Source: Gigaspora margarita (lineage: Eukaryota > Glomeromycota > Glomeromycetes > Diversisporales > Gigasporaceae). From it: 64,000 nucleotides of DNA. A model generated the notes under the pieces. That model did not search any database, was not told the origin of the DNA, and saw nothing but the letters and a program-made list of their open reading frames with translations. Shown here in pieces: positions 24,339 to 36,759 of the stretch. The stretch spans positions 84,152 to 148,151 of the forward strand of contig WTPW01000443.1 of NCBI GenBank assembly GCA_009809945.1, read 5' to 3'. A program made the position numbers and the translations under genes. Positions within the stretch are counted from its first letter, which is position 1. Each line of letters starts with the position of its first letter.

Positions 24339-27300
24339 ATGACATCTAATTCAGATGATTCTTATGTAGAAATTTCAGTGAATGAAACTCCAGTTAATAG
24401 GCAAATCTCAGAAATCGCCTGCTCTCCTAACTTAAAGCACGTCGCTGCACTACATGAAAATAACGATATTAGTCTTTGGTCTATTGTTAGTCAAGAGGAA
24501 CTTTTAACGAAGATAAAGACAATTAATATTGATAATATTAGCAGAAATGAAAAAATAGTTTCAATTAGAAGAATTTTAAGAATATTTGCAATTTCGGATA
24601 ATAAGCAAGTTTCAATTAGTCTTGATAGAATCGATCCTTACAATTTCAGTAAGTGATTCATAAATTATAAAATTATTGTTATTTCAATAAATTCAAAAAG
24701 CTTATCGTATTTATGTACATGCTTCAAGAAATTTTCGATTTCGAAACCCCTGATAAAGAGATAAAATTAAAATTTCCAGATTGGCAAAAAGAAATTGACA
24801 TCTTATCATTTAGAGATAATGGAAATATCATAATGGTCAATGCCAAATATTACAGAGCATATGTTTTTTCAATTAAAGGAAAAGATAATATGAAATGGGT
24901 TTGTAAATCAATGGTTGAGCTACAATATTTTAAAAAAATTTATATTACCACTAAGGGAAAATTGATCTTATTCAATGATACAATTTATGAGATCATGATG
25001 TGGGATATTGAAAAATTATCGGTTGAAACTCGTATTTTAATAGATTGGAATCGTACGCTTGAATCTGTTGAAATTAGTGATGATGAAAAATTATTCGTAG
25101 TATGTGCAAAAAATGAGGAAACTATGGAAACAAGCTTATACGTTTATTCCACCGAAACTGGAATAAACCTGGCGTCCAGTAAGTTTCAAATTAATTGAAT
25201 AATAAACCATATAACTGATAAGCTTTTTTTATATCAATATTTTATTTTCATAATTATTATTAGTGCAAACGAAATTGGGAATAGATAGGTTTCACTTGAT
25301 CGCTTCCCAAAAGGGAGAGAGATTACTAATTATCAACATTTCAAAAAAGCGATATAGTTTATTGGATCCTTATCATCTCAAAAATCCAATAAGTGCGAGT
25401 AGTCTTTTTGAAAATATTAAAGATAAACAAATTCAAGAACCATACATCATTAAATCAGATAAATTAATTTATACAATTGATGGGGAAGTATTAATTGAAA
25501 AGTTGGTGGATAATGATTGGGTCGAATGCTTACGAAAAAAATTGAAAGACACAAATAGCATTACAGCTCCGTCTGAGATGACAATTGAAACTATAACCAA
25601 AATTATAAATTACAAAATTTATGAACCTTTCAGAAATGAATTTGAAGGAAAATTTTTAAAATGGAGTTTAGAATTAATAGATGGATCAGTTAAGCTTATA
25701 GCAAATAAGTTAAAAACTTCGATTAAAAAGGAACTATATATTCTTCCATTATTTTATGTTGATGCAAATAATTTTATAGTTCATTGTGAAGTTCTTGAAA
25801 ATGATGATTTCGTTACAATTACACGTATTGGTGTAATTATTTGGACTTATAAGCTTTTTGGCATTAAAATGCATTATTATTGGAATGATTGGAATGATCG
25901 CTTAGAGAATTTTGTGTTTGAAATGACATTGTTTAAAAGTCTTTTTAAAGATTGGAAACCAGGACGAATTCTTCCTGTTTCAAATTATGAAACGATCCTT
26001 AAAAATTTAGATATTGAATTTGGTAAAGAAAAAGCATATCTTTTCGAAGTTTTTTTGAAAGACAATATTACTGAGGAATTTTACTTAACTTGCTATGGAA
26101 AAGATCTCATGGAAGCACTTATTAAACAAAAAGATGATAAATTGATTCGATTCTTCGGTCAGAGTTGTATTGATAAGTGCATACTAAACAATAATCATTT
26201 GATTTCCAGAATTTCTCTTTTGAGTATTATTTTTGAAAACTTTAATGAATTATCAAATACTCATCCTTCATTTATAGCAAGTACTTTATCTTCGATAGAG
26301 TTTGTAGTCCCTGGTAATATTGTAAATACAGATTCTACATCTTCATATATTTCCAGTTATGGAAAATACTGTCATTTATCTAAAACATCGTATCTTGATA
26401 TATTATTTCCTAATATTTGGAATCCTTTTATTAGTTTTTTCCAAAGATGTCAAAAATATGTTAATCAAGTTAGTCATAGTTCAAATCATAGTTCAGTAGT
26501 ACTTGCAATTCCTCTACCAAACTTTGTTTCTTATCCAAAAGAATATAAAAATTTTTGGAACGAATTTTGGCATCCTAAACCTAATTGTTTTACTTATTTA
26601 TCTAATAATCAATTTAAATATGAATTATATAAGCACATAAATGGAGAGGCATTGCTTGATTTCAAATGGAATACATATGGAAGGAAATATTATTTGACAA
26701 TATGGGCAATTTATACTATTTTTCTTGGTAGTTTTATTATAGTTTCAACTTTATCTGATAATATTTCTTGGTTTTATCAACAAATCCTTTTATACATAAT
26801 TATTATTCTTGGATTCTGGCATTTATTTATCGAATTCCGTCAATTGCTCATTTATTCACCTTTAAACTATTTATTAAGTAGTTGGAATTATTTGGGTAAG
26901 TATTTTTTTTTTTAATTAAATAAACTATTAAGATATGTGTATACTCAATTTATGATTAATAGACCTTGCTGCTACAATTTCTACTACTGCAACTTCAATT
27001 TATTGGCTAAAAAATGGATCAGCTTCAACTTGGGCTATCACTTTTTCAACTTTATTTGTCGAAATAAAATTCATTATTTTTTTCCGTCCTATAAAATTTT
27101 TTGGAATTTATCTTGCTATGATCATGAATACTGTAGATAGAGTAATTTCTTTTTTAATAATATTTGGATTTTTAACACTTGCATTTGCGCATTCATTACA
27201 TCTCTTGCTACGTTCGGCATCTGAGACTTCTCGAGGTATTTATCAATAAATTGAGTATTTTTAATTTTATTATAAAATGTGCATTAATAAATTATCGAAC

Positions 27301-28205
27301 TATTTTTTTTCCTTTTAGATTCTAGTATAAATATGTTTGGACAATTTGGTTCTGCAATTATTGCATCTTATTATATGATGATTACAGGTACACTATAAAG
27401 CTTATTAATATTAATTATTATAATTTTATATAAAATATTGTTTGTTGCATTTTATTAGGAGATACGGATCCTGTTTCTTTCTGGATTTCAAATGAAAATA
27501 TTGTGATAATGATTTTAATGATTATGGTTTCATTTTTTATGCTTATTTATTTGATGAATTTGTTTATTGGAATTCTTAGTGAAATAGTTAGTAATGGAAA
27601 CCATGAACTTGCTTATTTGGCTTTAAAAAGAGAGGTATTTTTTTAATCTTTATTTCAATTAAAGTATTTTTTAATATTTATTTCAATTAAAGTATTTTTT
27701 AATATTTATTTCAATTAAAGTATTTTTTAAATAAATAATTTTTTTTTATGTTGCTGTAGATTATTGTAGAAATAGAGTTACTTTATATGCTTCCTTATCA
27801 ACGAAGAAAAAAAAATTGGTTTCCATATGTTATGTAAGTTATTTAATAACACACAAACCAAAATCTTATTCCTATTACTTATTATATGTATTTTTTAATT
27901 ATATTAAAAGTTTCTATGAATGTGACACAATTAAACTTCGAGATCATATATTAGATATCCAATATAATAAACGACCAGGTGATAAAATGCCTTATTTTTC
28001 AAAGAAACTTAAAGAAGTTCTTCTACTCTCTGAAGAACATGAACAAATTGAGGAGATAATTGAGAAGGACTTTACAAAAGTTTATAAGTATATGAAAGGT
28101 CTACCTACTTGTGAATATCTAAAAGAATTAATTAAAGATCTGCCTACTCATAATGATATTAAAGATCTAAAAAAATTAATTGAAGACCTGAAAACAAACA
28201 AATAA
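24339..28205 (+). CDS. WD40-like N-terminal / ion-transport (TRP-like) C-terminal membrane protein, eight exons
   Basis: The gene can be spliced into one frame of 1092 codons. Exons are 24339-24648, 24729-25178, 25264-26895, 26963-27235, 27319-27387, 27459-27634, 27760-27833 and 27911-28205; all introns are GT...AG, 67-125 bp. The start MTSNSDDSYVEIS is shared with the pseudogene at 14257. Residues about 25-250 carry propeller-like motifs (SPNLKHVAALHENNDISLWS; SVEISDDEKLFVVCAKN...LYVYSTETG). Hydrophobic segments begin near residue 720 (TIWAIYTIFLGSFIIV; ILLYIIIILGFWHLFIEF). They continue in exon 4 (VISFLIIFGFLTLAFAHSLH), followed by a pore-like segment ending MMITGDTDP and a last helix, IVIMILMIMVSFFMLIYLMN. 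The C terminus is charged and probably coiled (IKDLKKLIEDLK). By family resemblance it is likely a cation channel in a membrane; substrate and gating are unknown. The extracellular turret before the pore is shorter than in the pseudogene paralogue. Confidence 0.85.
27645..27735 (+). repeat. 29-bp tandem repeat, three copies, inside intron 6
   Basis: ATTTCAATTAAAGTATTTTT with its AATATTT linker occurs three times in a row within intron 6 of the channel-like gene and explains why this intron is the longest of the seven. Confidence 0.85.
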
Positions 28206-30474
28206 TATTTCAATTGAAACTAGCAGAATAGACAGTAATTGACAGAATTTAGTCACAAAATTTAATATCTTAATATATGAATGTTATGTAAAAATGTGGA
28301 TTTCACGCATCAAGTTCAATTTATGTCAATATGTTCATGATATCTGATATATTAGGAACGACATAAGGCGTTTTGCAATTAGTATAAGTTTAAATATATA
28401 AATATATACGTATGACAGTGTAATTAAACTTGTACTTAAATAATAAATGTGGCAGCTGAAGATAATATTTTAAGCTTAAATTTTAAAATTTATTTGAGAC
28501 TTTTTTGTCAGCTTTTTTTTTAGAGTTAGGTTAGGGTTTAGGGTTAGTTTTATTAATAAAAGAGTATAAGCGAGTTTTAGTAGATATTTTAGATTTAAAT
28601 AAAGACCCCTCAATCTCAACTTCAGTCAATCTCAGCTTCAGATACCACAATAAATATTTATTGAGATGACATTTTTAATGTTATAAACTGACCAATATCT
28701 TATACTTATTAATTAGATATTTTTATATATCTATATTGACGTTCCTGTATATTGTAACGGTTGATTTGGGAGAGCGATAAAACAACATAGACAATAGTGC
28801 CAATTTAAACTCCAACCGATTACGGATGAGGGGTATAAATGAAAGATAGATGGGTAAATAGAATCGGGCTATAAGGATATGCATGAACAATAAATCACTA
28901 AATCAGCGATAAATTAGAGATGTAGATGCTGGTAATATGGGGGTGGGTGATGGTTGATTAATAAATTATTAAATTGATATCTTGAAACTAGTTGTGCGCC
29001 TGCCCATGCGCCGGGAGCTTTTTATTTTAGCATTGTTATCTTAAAATATTTACAGTTATACTTGAGTTTTATCACTTCTTTTTTATAGAATAGTTTTAGA
29101 GATGTAACTAAGATAGGGATATAACTCAATATATAAAAATATAAAAACATATAAAAAAAAAGAAATTTATCTTAATTAAATCTAGGGAAATAACTCAAGT
29201 TGTGATATCTCAGTTGGGATTTAAGCACTATATGACTAAGGTTTAATTGTTTGGAGAATGTTTAAGCTTTAGTTTTATTATAGATACATGTTTGTAGTGC
29301 AAGTTGGTTATCGTTTGAGTTAATTGGATGTTTTTGTATGGTTTTGGGTTAACATGTAATGTTTTTATTTGGTTTATTTTGGTTTTTTTTTTTTTGTAAT
29401 TATAGAATAGTGATATCTGTGCTAATTATTGTTAGTTTTTAGTTAAGCTTTGATTGGTGTGACAATTTTGGGTAAATTATTATGTATTAAATGAAATAAG
29501 GAAATAGTATAAGATTATTAGTAATTTTTCTCATAGAATTGGGTTTAGCTAGCTTATAATAAATCAAAATTGTTCTGTGAATTAATATTTACTAGTAGAC
29601 AAAAAAATTGTAAATATGATTTGAAAGAAGGATTTTAGTACTATAAGTTTATTGCATGTGTTATTAATTGTTTTTTTGATTGTGTATATGTGCTTTGGTA
29701 TTTTTATAGGTTTTTTTTTTATATTTTGTTTATATATATAGATGTATTATCTTGTTGTTTGTATATTGTTTTTTTTATTGAAATTAAAACATTATCAGTT
29801 TTTAAGTATATGATGCTAAGACTAAAGATTATTTATTTATTTATTTATTTTGTAGAGTTTATTTGTTGATATAGATAAAAACGTAGTTTGGTTAATTCTT
29901 AGGTGAGTTGTAATAAGATTTGTATTTTTAATATTATAATAAAATAGATATTGAGATAGATACAATTATAAATTAAGTTAGTTTTTGTTAAGTAATTGTT
30001 TTGAAATAATTTGAGTTATTATAATTACAAAAATTTTAGTAAAATTAAAAATTTTGAGTCAGATTGATATGAATATAATTCTGGATTTATATTGTAGGTT
30101 GGTTTAATAGAAAAATAGATGATAAATTTGAATATTTCTAGATTTAATAACTGTTAAAAATGTATTTTTGTTCTTGTGAATTTAGTGGGTTAGGTATAAT
30201 GTCGAATGCAAATGTTTTGGAATTTTTAGATAGTAAGCTATTGTAATTTTTAGGAGTTGAATTAATAGTTATTGTTATAGATATATTTTACTTATGTGGA
30301 TATTGTTTCTAGTAGAAAAATAAACAGTATTAGTTAATAATATGTTTTTATAAATAAATTTATATTATAATAATACAGTAGTTATTTTAATAAAGTTTTG
30401 TTATAAACCTTTATAAAGCTTTTATAGGTTGCTTATTTTTTAATTTTATTATTATTATTTAAAACATAGTTTAT
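28206..30474. other. Gene-free stretch, partly C-poor on the + strand
   Basis: No coding region is supported. From about 29050 to 30470 the + strand is T- and G-rich with few C residues (for example GTATGGTTTTGGGTTAACAT), a clear strand asymmetry by eye. Small simple repeats occur: (TTTA)n near 29829 and poly-T near 29390. A TTAGGGTTTAGGGTTAG motif near 28536 is too short to call telomeric. Confidence 0.5.
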
Positions 30475-31592
30475 CATCTCTATAGTCACATCTTTGGGAT
30501 ACAATAAGCTGTGATTATAAAGAAGTATGACTAATATAGAGGTATTTTTTATATATTTATAGATAATTGGTGAAGATAAATTTGCAATTGTATTAATTTT
30601 GTAACTATTAGGAGGTGACTATAGAGAGGTTTGACTATAAATAGTTTTTTAAAATTTACTTTATATTTTTTTTGTTTTTTAATAGTATTGTCTTGCTTTA
30701 AATAATTCATTTTTAGTTATACATGAGGATGAAATTATTTCAGGTTTGAAAACCTGAAATTAAAATTTGAAGACAAAATTGTTTTTGATCTATTTTACTT
30801 AAAAGATGAAATTATTTGATACTTTTTTTGAATAGATGAAATGATAAGAAATATATCTATAGTAGAATTCACCTAAAGCCAACATATTTTATATATAGGT
30901 GCTAATTTTTTAGCTGCAGTGTAACCTAATTATCCAATAAAAATACAGAAAAACTTAATACAATTTTAAAATTAATTAATAATATTTAAATTTTTGTTAA
31001 TAAATTCAAATTTTGTTATGTTTTTTTATATATAAACGCCAAAATTTTTGAAACATATATAAATTTAAATTAATATAATGGCTTAAAAATAAAAGATATT
31101 TAAAAAATTTATTGATAATTTAATAATTTAAACAATAAGCTATTAAATTATCAAAAAATTTTTTAAATATCTTTTGTTTTTAAAGAGTTATAACAATTTA
31201 AAGATTTTTATAATTAAAAGGTGATGGCTTTAGGTGAATTCCACCATATATAAATTTTATTTGATCTTCCATATAAAAAATTTTTAATTTTCTCTAATGA
31301 AGATGAAATAGGCCTTTTTCAAAAATCAATTTCAGTGGGATTACTACTTTTAGTTATATATTTTATAATATTTTTTTTATTTTATTTTCATTTATATTTT
31401 TTATATTTTTATTTTGTGCATAGTCAAACATCTCTCTTGTCACCTTTCTATAGTTACAAAATTAATATAATTGCAAATTTATCTTTACCAATTATTTTTA
31501 ATATATAAAAAATACCTCTATATTAGTTATACTTCTTTATAATCACAATTTATTGTATCTCAAAGGTGTGACTATAGAGGAGATAGACTGTA
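30475..31592. mobile_element. Long-arm foldback element (family FB2), with a nested MITE
   Basis: The outer arms, each over 100 bp, are inverted: CTCTATAGTCACATCTTTGG...TATAGAGGTATTTTTT on the left and AAAAAATACCTCTATATTAG...GACTATAGAGGAGATAGACTG on the right. The right end is ACTGTA, complement of the TACAGT start seen in the related element at 31626. No ORF. Confidence 0.75.
30858..31248. mobile_element. MITE nested in the FB2 element (TIR TATAGTAGAATTCACCTAAA)
   Basis: The left end TATAGTAGAATTCACCTAAA and the complement of the right end (TATGGTGGAATTCACCTAAA) form TIRs of at least 23 bp with TA borders. Internal arms around 31085-31190 also fold (AAAAGATATTTAAAAAATTT and its complement). 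Confidence 0.8.
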
Positions 31593-31847
31593 TTTGGCTT
31601 TTTATGTGATCAACATGTTAGTATATACAGTCTTCCTCCTCTACAATCACCTCCTCTATAGTCACAACCTCTATATAATCACAAAAAATTTAACTCCCAT
31701 TTTTTTTATATATAAAATACCTTTATATAATCACAAATAGCTTATAATCACTATTACATTTTTTAGAAGCTTTTTGAAATCTTTTATTAGTAAAAATACT
31801 CTTATATAATCACAACATTATATATAAAAGTTCAAGTTTTACTATTG

Positions 31848-32340
31848 CAGATTCCAAAAAGTAAGCTATCTTTTTTTGGGGCAAAAAGTTATTCAAGAAA
31901 TAAATTGATATTTAGTGATCGCAAGTAGTTGCTACATAGTAAGGTCCAAATTTTACTATGCAAATCGATTATAATCACTTAAGTAAACTTATTTAGAAGA
32001 TTATAATGCACATATTTTAAAATTTTTTATCAAAATTTGAGAGGTTTTTATTATTAAACTTTTAATTTTTACGTTATCGAATATATTTTTTAAAAAAATT
32101 CTAATTTTTTCGTTGAATGCAAAAATTAAATGTCAAATAATAAAAACTTCTCCAAATTGCATAAAAATTTCTAAGTATATGTATTTTGATCTTCTGAATA
32201 AGTTTACTTAAGCGATTAAGATCAATTTACATAGTTGAATTTGGACTTTACTATGTAGTAATTATTATCAATCGCGGGTTGCTTATTTTTGGATAAAAAA
32301 TTTTTTTGGTTTTTTTTAGTAGCTATTTGTGAATATAAAT
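31848..32340. mobile_element. Foldback TIR element FB1, diverged copy nested in FB2
   Basis: It carries the family arms: AAAAAGTAAGCTATC at the left, GGTTGCTTATTTTTGG near the right, and the internal blocks ACATAGTAAGGTCCAAATTT and TTTTTACGTTATCGAATATA. Borders are blurred by later mutation. Confidence 0.65.
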
Positions 32341-32849
32341 ACTATCAAAAGCAAAATAATAATTATTTAACAAAAAATATACAAGAAAAAAAATCAAAAT
32401 CTTAATAAAAGGTAATAATTTACAAATAAATCTTAAAAAAAATGATTGGTATAAAAAATTTAAAATAATAAAAACCAAAATTTAGAAGAAAAAATATATA
32501 CAGTCTTTCTTCTCTATAATCATGCAGTTTGTATCATGCAAATATGAGTTGTTATAAAGGTAATCATATAACAAAATATGGCTATTTATGTTTTTATAGA
32601 AGAATATATTGGGAAAGTAAATTGAAATTGTTAGATTTTTTAGTATAAATAAGATTATTTATTTATTTAGATATATATATATACAGTCTTCCTCCTCTAT
32701 AATCACGTGGTTTGTTGCAGCAAAAATAGTGATTATAAAGAGGTGTGATTATATAGTAATTACCCTATATAATCACATCTAATACTGTGGTTTATATTAT
32801 GTGATTATATAGAAGTAAATATTATAATCACAAATAGTCACTACATATA

Positions 32850-33122
32850 AAAGTCCAAATTGTACTAAGCGAATCAACTTTTATGTATTAAGTAAAGTTG
32901 TTTGGAATAACAAATTACACATATCCTTAAAGTTTTATATAATTTGGATGAACTTTTATTAATTAATTTCTTTACTTTATGTTAGACAAAAAAAATAAAT
33001 TATTTTTTTGTCCAACATATAATAAAAAACAAATTAATAATAGTTTGTCAAGTTTGTCAAAATTCCAGAATATGTATAATTTGCATGTCAAACAGCTTTC
33101 TTAATGTGTTAATCGATTTACT
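32850..33122. repeat. Palindrome nested in FB2
   Basis: The arms meet at about 32995 (TGTTAGACAAAAAAAATAAA against ATTATTTTTTTGTCCAACAT). Outer blocks AAGTAAAGTTGTTTGGAATA and TCAAACAGCTTTCTTAATGT are also inverted. A smaller relative lies at about 6530-6660. Confidence 0.6.
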
Positions 33123-33651
33123 TACCATTGATTCCCAAAAATAAGCTACCCCCTTTGTTTTGACCAAAAAACCCAAAAACTTATTTACCCGAAAATAAGC
33201 TACTCCCACGATCGACAATAGTCACTACATAGTAAAGTCCAAATTTTACTATATAAATCGATGATAATCGCTTAAGTAAACTTATTAAGAATATCAAAAT
33301 ACACATACAGTAAAATTTTTAGCAAAATTAAAGAACATTTTATTATATGACTTTTGACTTTTACGTTCGACGGAAAAAGTAAAATTTTTTAAAAAAGTAT
33401 ATTCGACGTACGTAATAATTAAAAGTCAAATAATAAAAAATTTTCCGATTTGGATAAAAATTTCAGAGTATATGCATTTAGATCTTCTGAATAAGTTTAC
33501 TTAAGCGATTATAATCGATTTATTTAGTAGAATTTGGACTTTACAATGTAGCAACTACTTGCGATCGCTAAAAACTAAATTTAACACAAAACAAGCAAAC
33601 TTCCGATTTTTTGCATAACAAAATATAGCTTACTTTCAGGAGTTTATAGTA
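33123..33651. mobile_element. Foldback TIR element FB1, full copy nested in FB2
   Basis: The left end TACCATTGATTCCCAAAAAT...AAGCTACCCCC matches the family TIR. The right end TAGCTTACTTTCAGGAGTTT...AGTA is its diverged inverse. The interior contains GACTTTTACGTTCGACGG and the mirrored ACGTAATAATTAAAAGTC. TA borders, no ORF. Confidence 0.75.
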
Positions 33652-33911
33652 GTAAAATTTAGACTTTTATATATGATATTGTGATTTATATAAGAGTATT
33701 TTACTAATAAAAAAATCTCAAAAAGCTTTTAAAAAATGTGATAGTGATTATAAGCTATTTGTGATTATATAAAGGTATTTTTTATATAAAAAAAATGGTA
33801 GTTAAAATGTTGTGTGATTATATAGAGGTTGTGACTATATAGGAGGTGATTGTAGAGGAGGAAGACTGTATATCTTTAATTAATAGGGATGTAACAGAGA
33901 GAATAAAGTTA

Positions 33912-34158
33912 GGCCAAACCAATTTAATTCAGTGGTTTACATTACCCCTCTTCCTATTTTCCCTCTTACTATATTCGCTTGGTTTATATTTTTAAAACAA
34001 GAAATAATTTGTGGGACACCAGATATACAGAAATTTTCAGAAATTTTTTATAATATTATGGATTATTTCAGAAAAAAAATTTATAATAAACTCCTTCTAG
34101 CCCTCCCCCCTTTTTTGTAAGAAGAATATAATATAAACCATCAAATTAAATTGGTCTG
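33912..34158. mobile_element. Probable MITE with diverged TIRs
   Basis: GGCCAAACCAATTTAATTCA followed by GTGGTTTA at the left pairs with the complement of TAAACCATCAAATTAAATTG followed by GTCTGC at the right. The interior has a CCCCTCTTCC / CCCTCCCCCC pair. A short ORF across it is not credible. Confidence 0.5.
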
Positions 34159-34462
34159 CTCTTATCTGAAAAGAACAATATATGTTTTTGGATTCTAAAT
34201 ACAATAGTATTAAAAACTATATTAGAATTGTGATTAAAGATTAATCAAAAATATTCTAGAACATTTGATATGTTGCTCTTAGTTAAATTTATTAAAATTA
34301 AGAATATTCTATCAAACCCATATTAGAAGTATTATATTTCTTACTATAAGGTATATTCAACAGTACTGTTATTTAACTTTGCTATTTCTGATAGTTATAG
34401 TATTTGGTAGTGTTAAATTTTTTTGGATTTATATTGTATTATTGTTATCTATAGATCACAAT

Positions 34463-36429
34463 TGTTGGAGGTAGAATTGGATATTAGTCGGAACCACATG
34501 ACATCGATGTTGCTGGAGTTCCCATGAAGATACTATAATCGTCTACTGATCACCTGTTAGAAAACCGGTTCTGCGCACAGCCCATCGATTGAATGAAATC
34601 GACTAAATAAGAAAGGATATTAGATGCAAGATTGAAGAAGATTCGATATAGCATGATTTTGGCATTCGAGTGGAAAAAATTGTGGGATAGAAGAGGACCC
34701 TTAACAATCTATGTAATGTCATATTTGAAAAATCGCTAATAGAGGGATGTTTTTTTAAAATGGTTATATTTGAAAAGTAGGTATTGGGCAAAATGAGTAT
34801 ATTTGAAAGAATGGTAACAGGGTAATTTTTACAACTATTATATTTGAAAAGTGGTAATGAAAATGGCAAGTGTCATATCAGGTTTTTTTTTTGAAAGCGT
34901 CAGTTCTGTTTTTTTTTTTTTTTTTTTTTTTGTGTTTAAAAAATTTTTTTTGAAAGCTTATATTTTAAAAATTGGTAAGTAATACCAAACTTGCTATCTG
35001 ATGTTTAAAATATAGCTAATATATTCCAAAGTAGAACCGCTAACCAAAAAAATTTTTACTATGATCCTCAAATATAAGCTCTCATAGATTATTTGGGGTC
35101 CTAACTGATCTGCATGAATTAGACATTTTTGCTTCCAAGTAAATTTGCTAAAAATTGGATTATTACATATAAATTTTATAGCAATTTGCTAAAAACAAAA
35201 TTATAACATCTAGTATCAGGTAAATAAAAATTTTTATTTGAATTCGTAAAATTAAAAATAAAAAAAATTTCATCAAATTTGGTCAAGAACTCGTGAAGAT
35301 ATCTTTGATGAAAGTTTCTGTAAACAATTTCAATATAGCTTCTTTGTAATATATTTTTTTGCTTTTTTAAAATAACCCACTGTTCGGCAATGATTTACAA
35401 GAAATTTTACTATACTAACTAAAAAAAAAATTTATAACAAGACTTGTAGCACATATCATAGACTAATAGAATCTTAAATTTCATAAAATAATATTGAAAA
35501 CTCATGAAGATGTTAATATTTTTGTAAATTTGGATACTTCTGAAAGCACTTTTTCAAAAGAAGCCTCCAAAATATGACTAAGTAAGTTGATTTAATAGGT
35601 ATTCAAAAGTCTTAATAAAATTTCATTAAGGGGAGCACCATTTATCATCTGATTTTTTGCTACTAAGAGGCTACCCCCCTACCCCCACCTGATCATCAAA
35701 TACTGTGATTTGATTGGCTAAAATTATTAAAATTTTAAAATTTTTTAAATTTTAATATTAAATAACTCTTGAACCAGCGATCCGTTTTGGATGATTTTAC
35801 TACCAAAATGCTCGCCTCAATGATGCGATTCCAACGAGCCTAAAATCATCAAAATCCAATCACAGGATCCCAATATCGTTATAGATTTGTATTGCTTTAA
35901 TTATATTATTTCNTTTTTTTTTTTTTTTTTTTTTTTTTTAGAGAGTGTTAGTTCGAAAAATTTTTTTGAAAGCTTATATTTCGAAAGTTGGTAAGCAATA
36001 CCAAACTTGCTACCTGATGTTTGAAATGTAGCTAATATATACCAAAGTAGAACCGCTAACCAAAAAAATTTTTACTATGATTTTTAAATATAACCTCTCA
36101 TAGATTGTTTGGGGTTCTGATAAAAGATAAAATTAGAAATCCCATTAGAATTAAATAGTATAAAAATGAACGAGAAATGTACTATTAAGCAGTATTGCTT
36201 GATGAAGCATGTCATTACTTGTCCTGTAAATAAAGATTATAAACTGATCTTGGTTTCTTTGTCCCTTATTAAACAAACTGTTCTGTGTAATCACCTTATA
36301 CCTGATACACCTTAGCCTTGCCAAATAATACTGCCTCTCACTATTAGGTACATTGTGAAGTGTTTCTTTGGCCTTAGTGGTTGGTAGTTGTCCATCCTGT
36401 AATGCTGGCCCAGATTTCTGCCTCTAACA
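34463..36429 (+). repeat. 5' LTR (about 530 bp plus a 1.4-kb insertion)
   Basis: It aligns to the 3' LTR through TGATCACCTGTTAG, GAATGAAAT.GACTAAAT and GTGGGATAGAAG, then after the insertion through GAACGAGAAATGTACTATT and CTGATCTTGGTTTCTTTGTC. Confidence 0.85.
34694..36118. mobile_element. TIR element inserted in the 5' LTR, 8-bp TSD
   Basis: The 3' LTR has no insertion at this point, so the borders are exact. The element starts AGGACCC and ends GGGGTTCT. The flanks GATAGAAG and GATAAAAG are an 8-bp TSD with one mismatch. The AGGACCC/GGGTCCT-type ends and TSD length match the element at 57894-59579. A block of about 155 bp (TTGGTAAGTAATACCAAACT...AAGTAGAACCGCTAACC) occurs twice, at about 34945-35100 and 35965-36117. 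An AAGGGGAGCACCATTTATCA segment at 35636 resembles the Harbinger-like MITE end at 43076. An N at 35913 precedes a long poly-T run. There is no coding sequence. Confidence 0.8.
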
Positions 36430-36759
36430 ATTTGGTGGTAACTGTGAGATTCAATACACCAGCATGAATTTGCGAATATGGCGACATTTTCTCTTTAGTT
36501 TTTTTTTGTTTTATCTTTGTTTTTGTTAGTTTTTGAGGCACTGATGGAATAGTGTGCTCATTTGTTTGTTTGTTTGTTTGTTTCTTTTTCCTTAGGACTG
36601 ATGAACCGTATCTATCTTGTTTTTTTTGTAAAAATTTTGAATACGCTATGAATTCGTCTGTGTTATAAAAAAAAATGTATGATATTTACCTACTACCAAT
36701 ATTTAGCTAACGATGAGTTGTCACCCAAATGAAAGAGATCTGAAACTAGCAGGCTCTGT

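Larger units (their letters stand above)
31626..33870. mobile_element. Long-arm foldback element FB2, with several nested elements
   Basis: The ends TACAGTCTTCCTCCTCTACA and the complement of TGTAGAGGAGGAAGACTGTA are inverted. The arms (31626-31850 and 33655-33870) match over about 220 bp, including CTCCTCTATAGTCACAACCT-like and GCTTATAATCACTATTACAT-like blocks. The 1.8-kb interior is filled by FB1 copies (31848-32340 and 33123-33651), a palindrome at about 32850-33122 and FB2 end fragments near 32500 and 32680. No protein is encoded. Confidence 0.8.

Noticed and set aside
28530..28560. TTAGGG-like motifs (also CCCTAACCC near 49210)
   Set aside because: Only two or three imperfect units occur in each place and neither is at an end of ordered repeats; too short for telomeric or interstitial telomere arrays.
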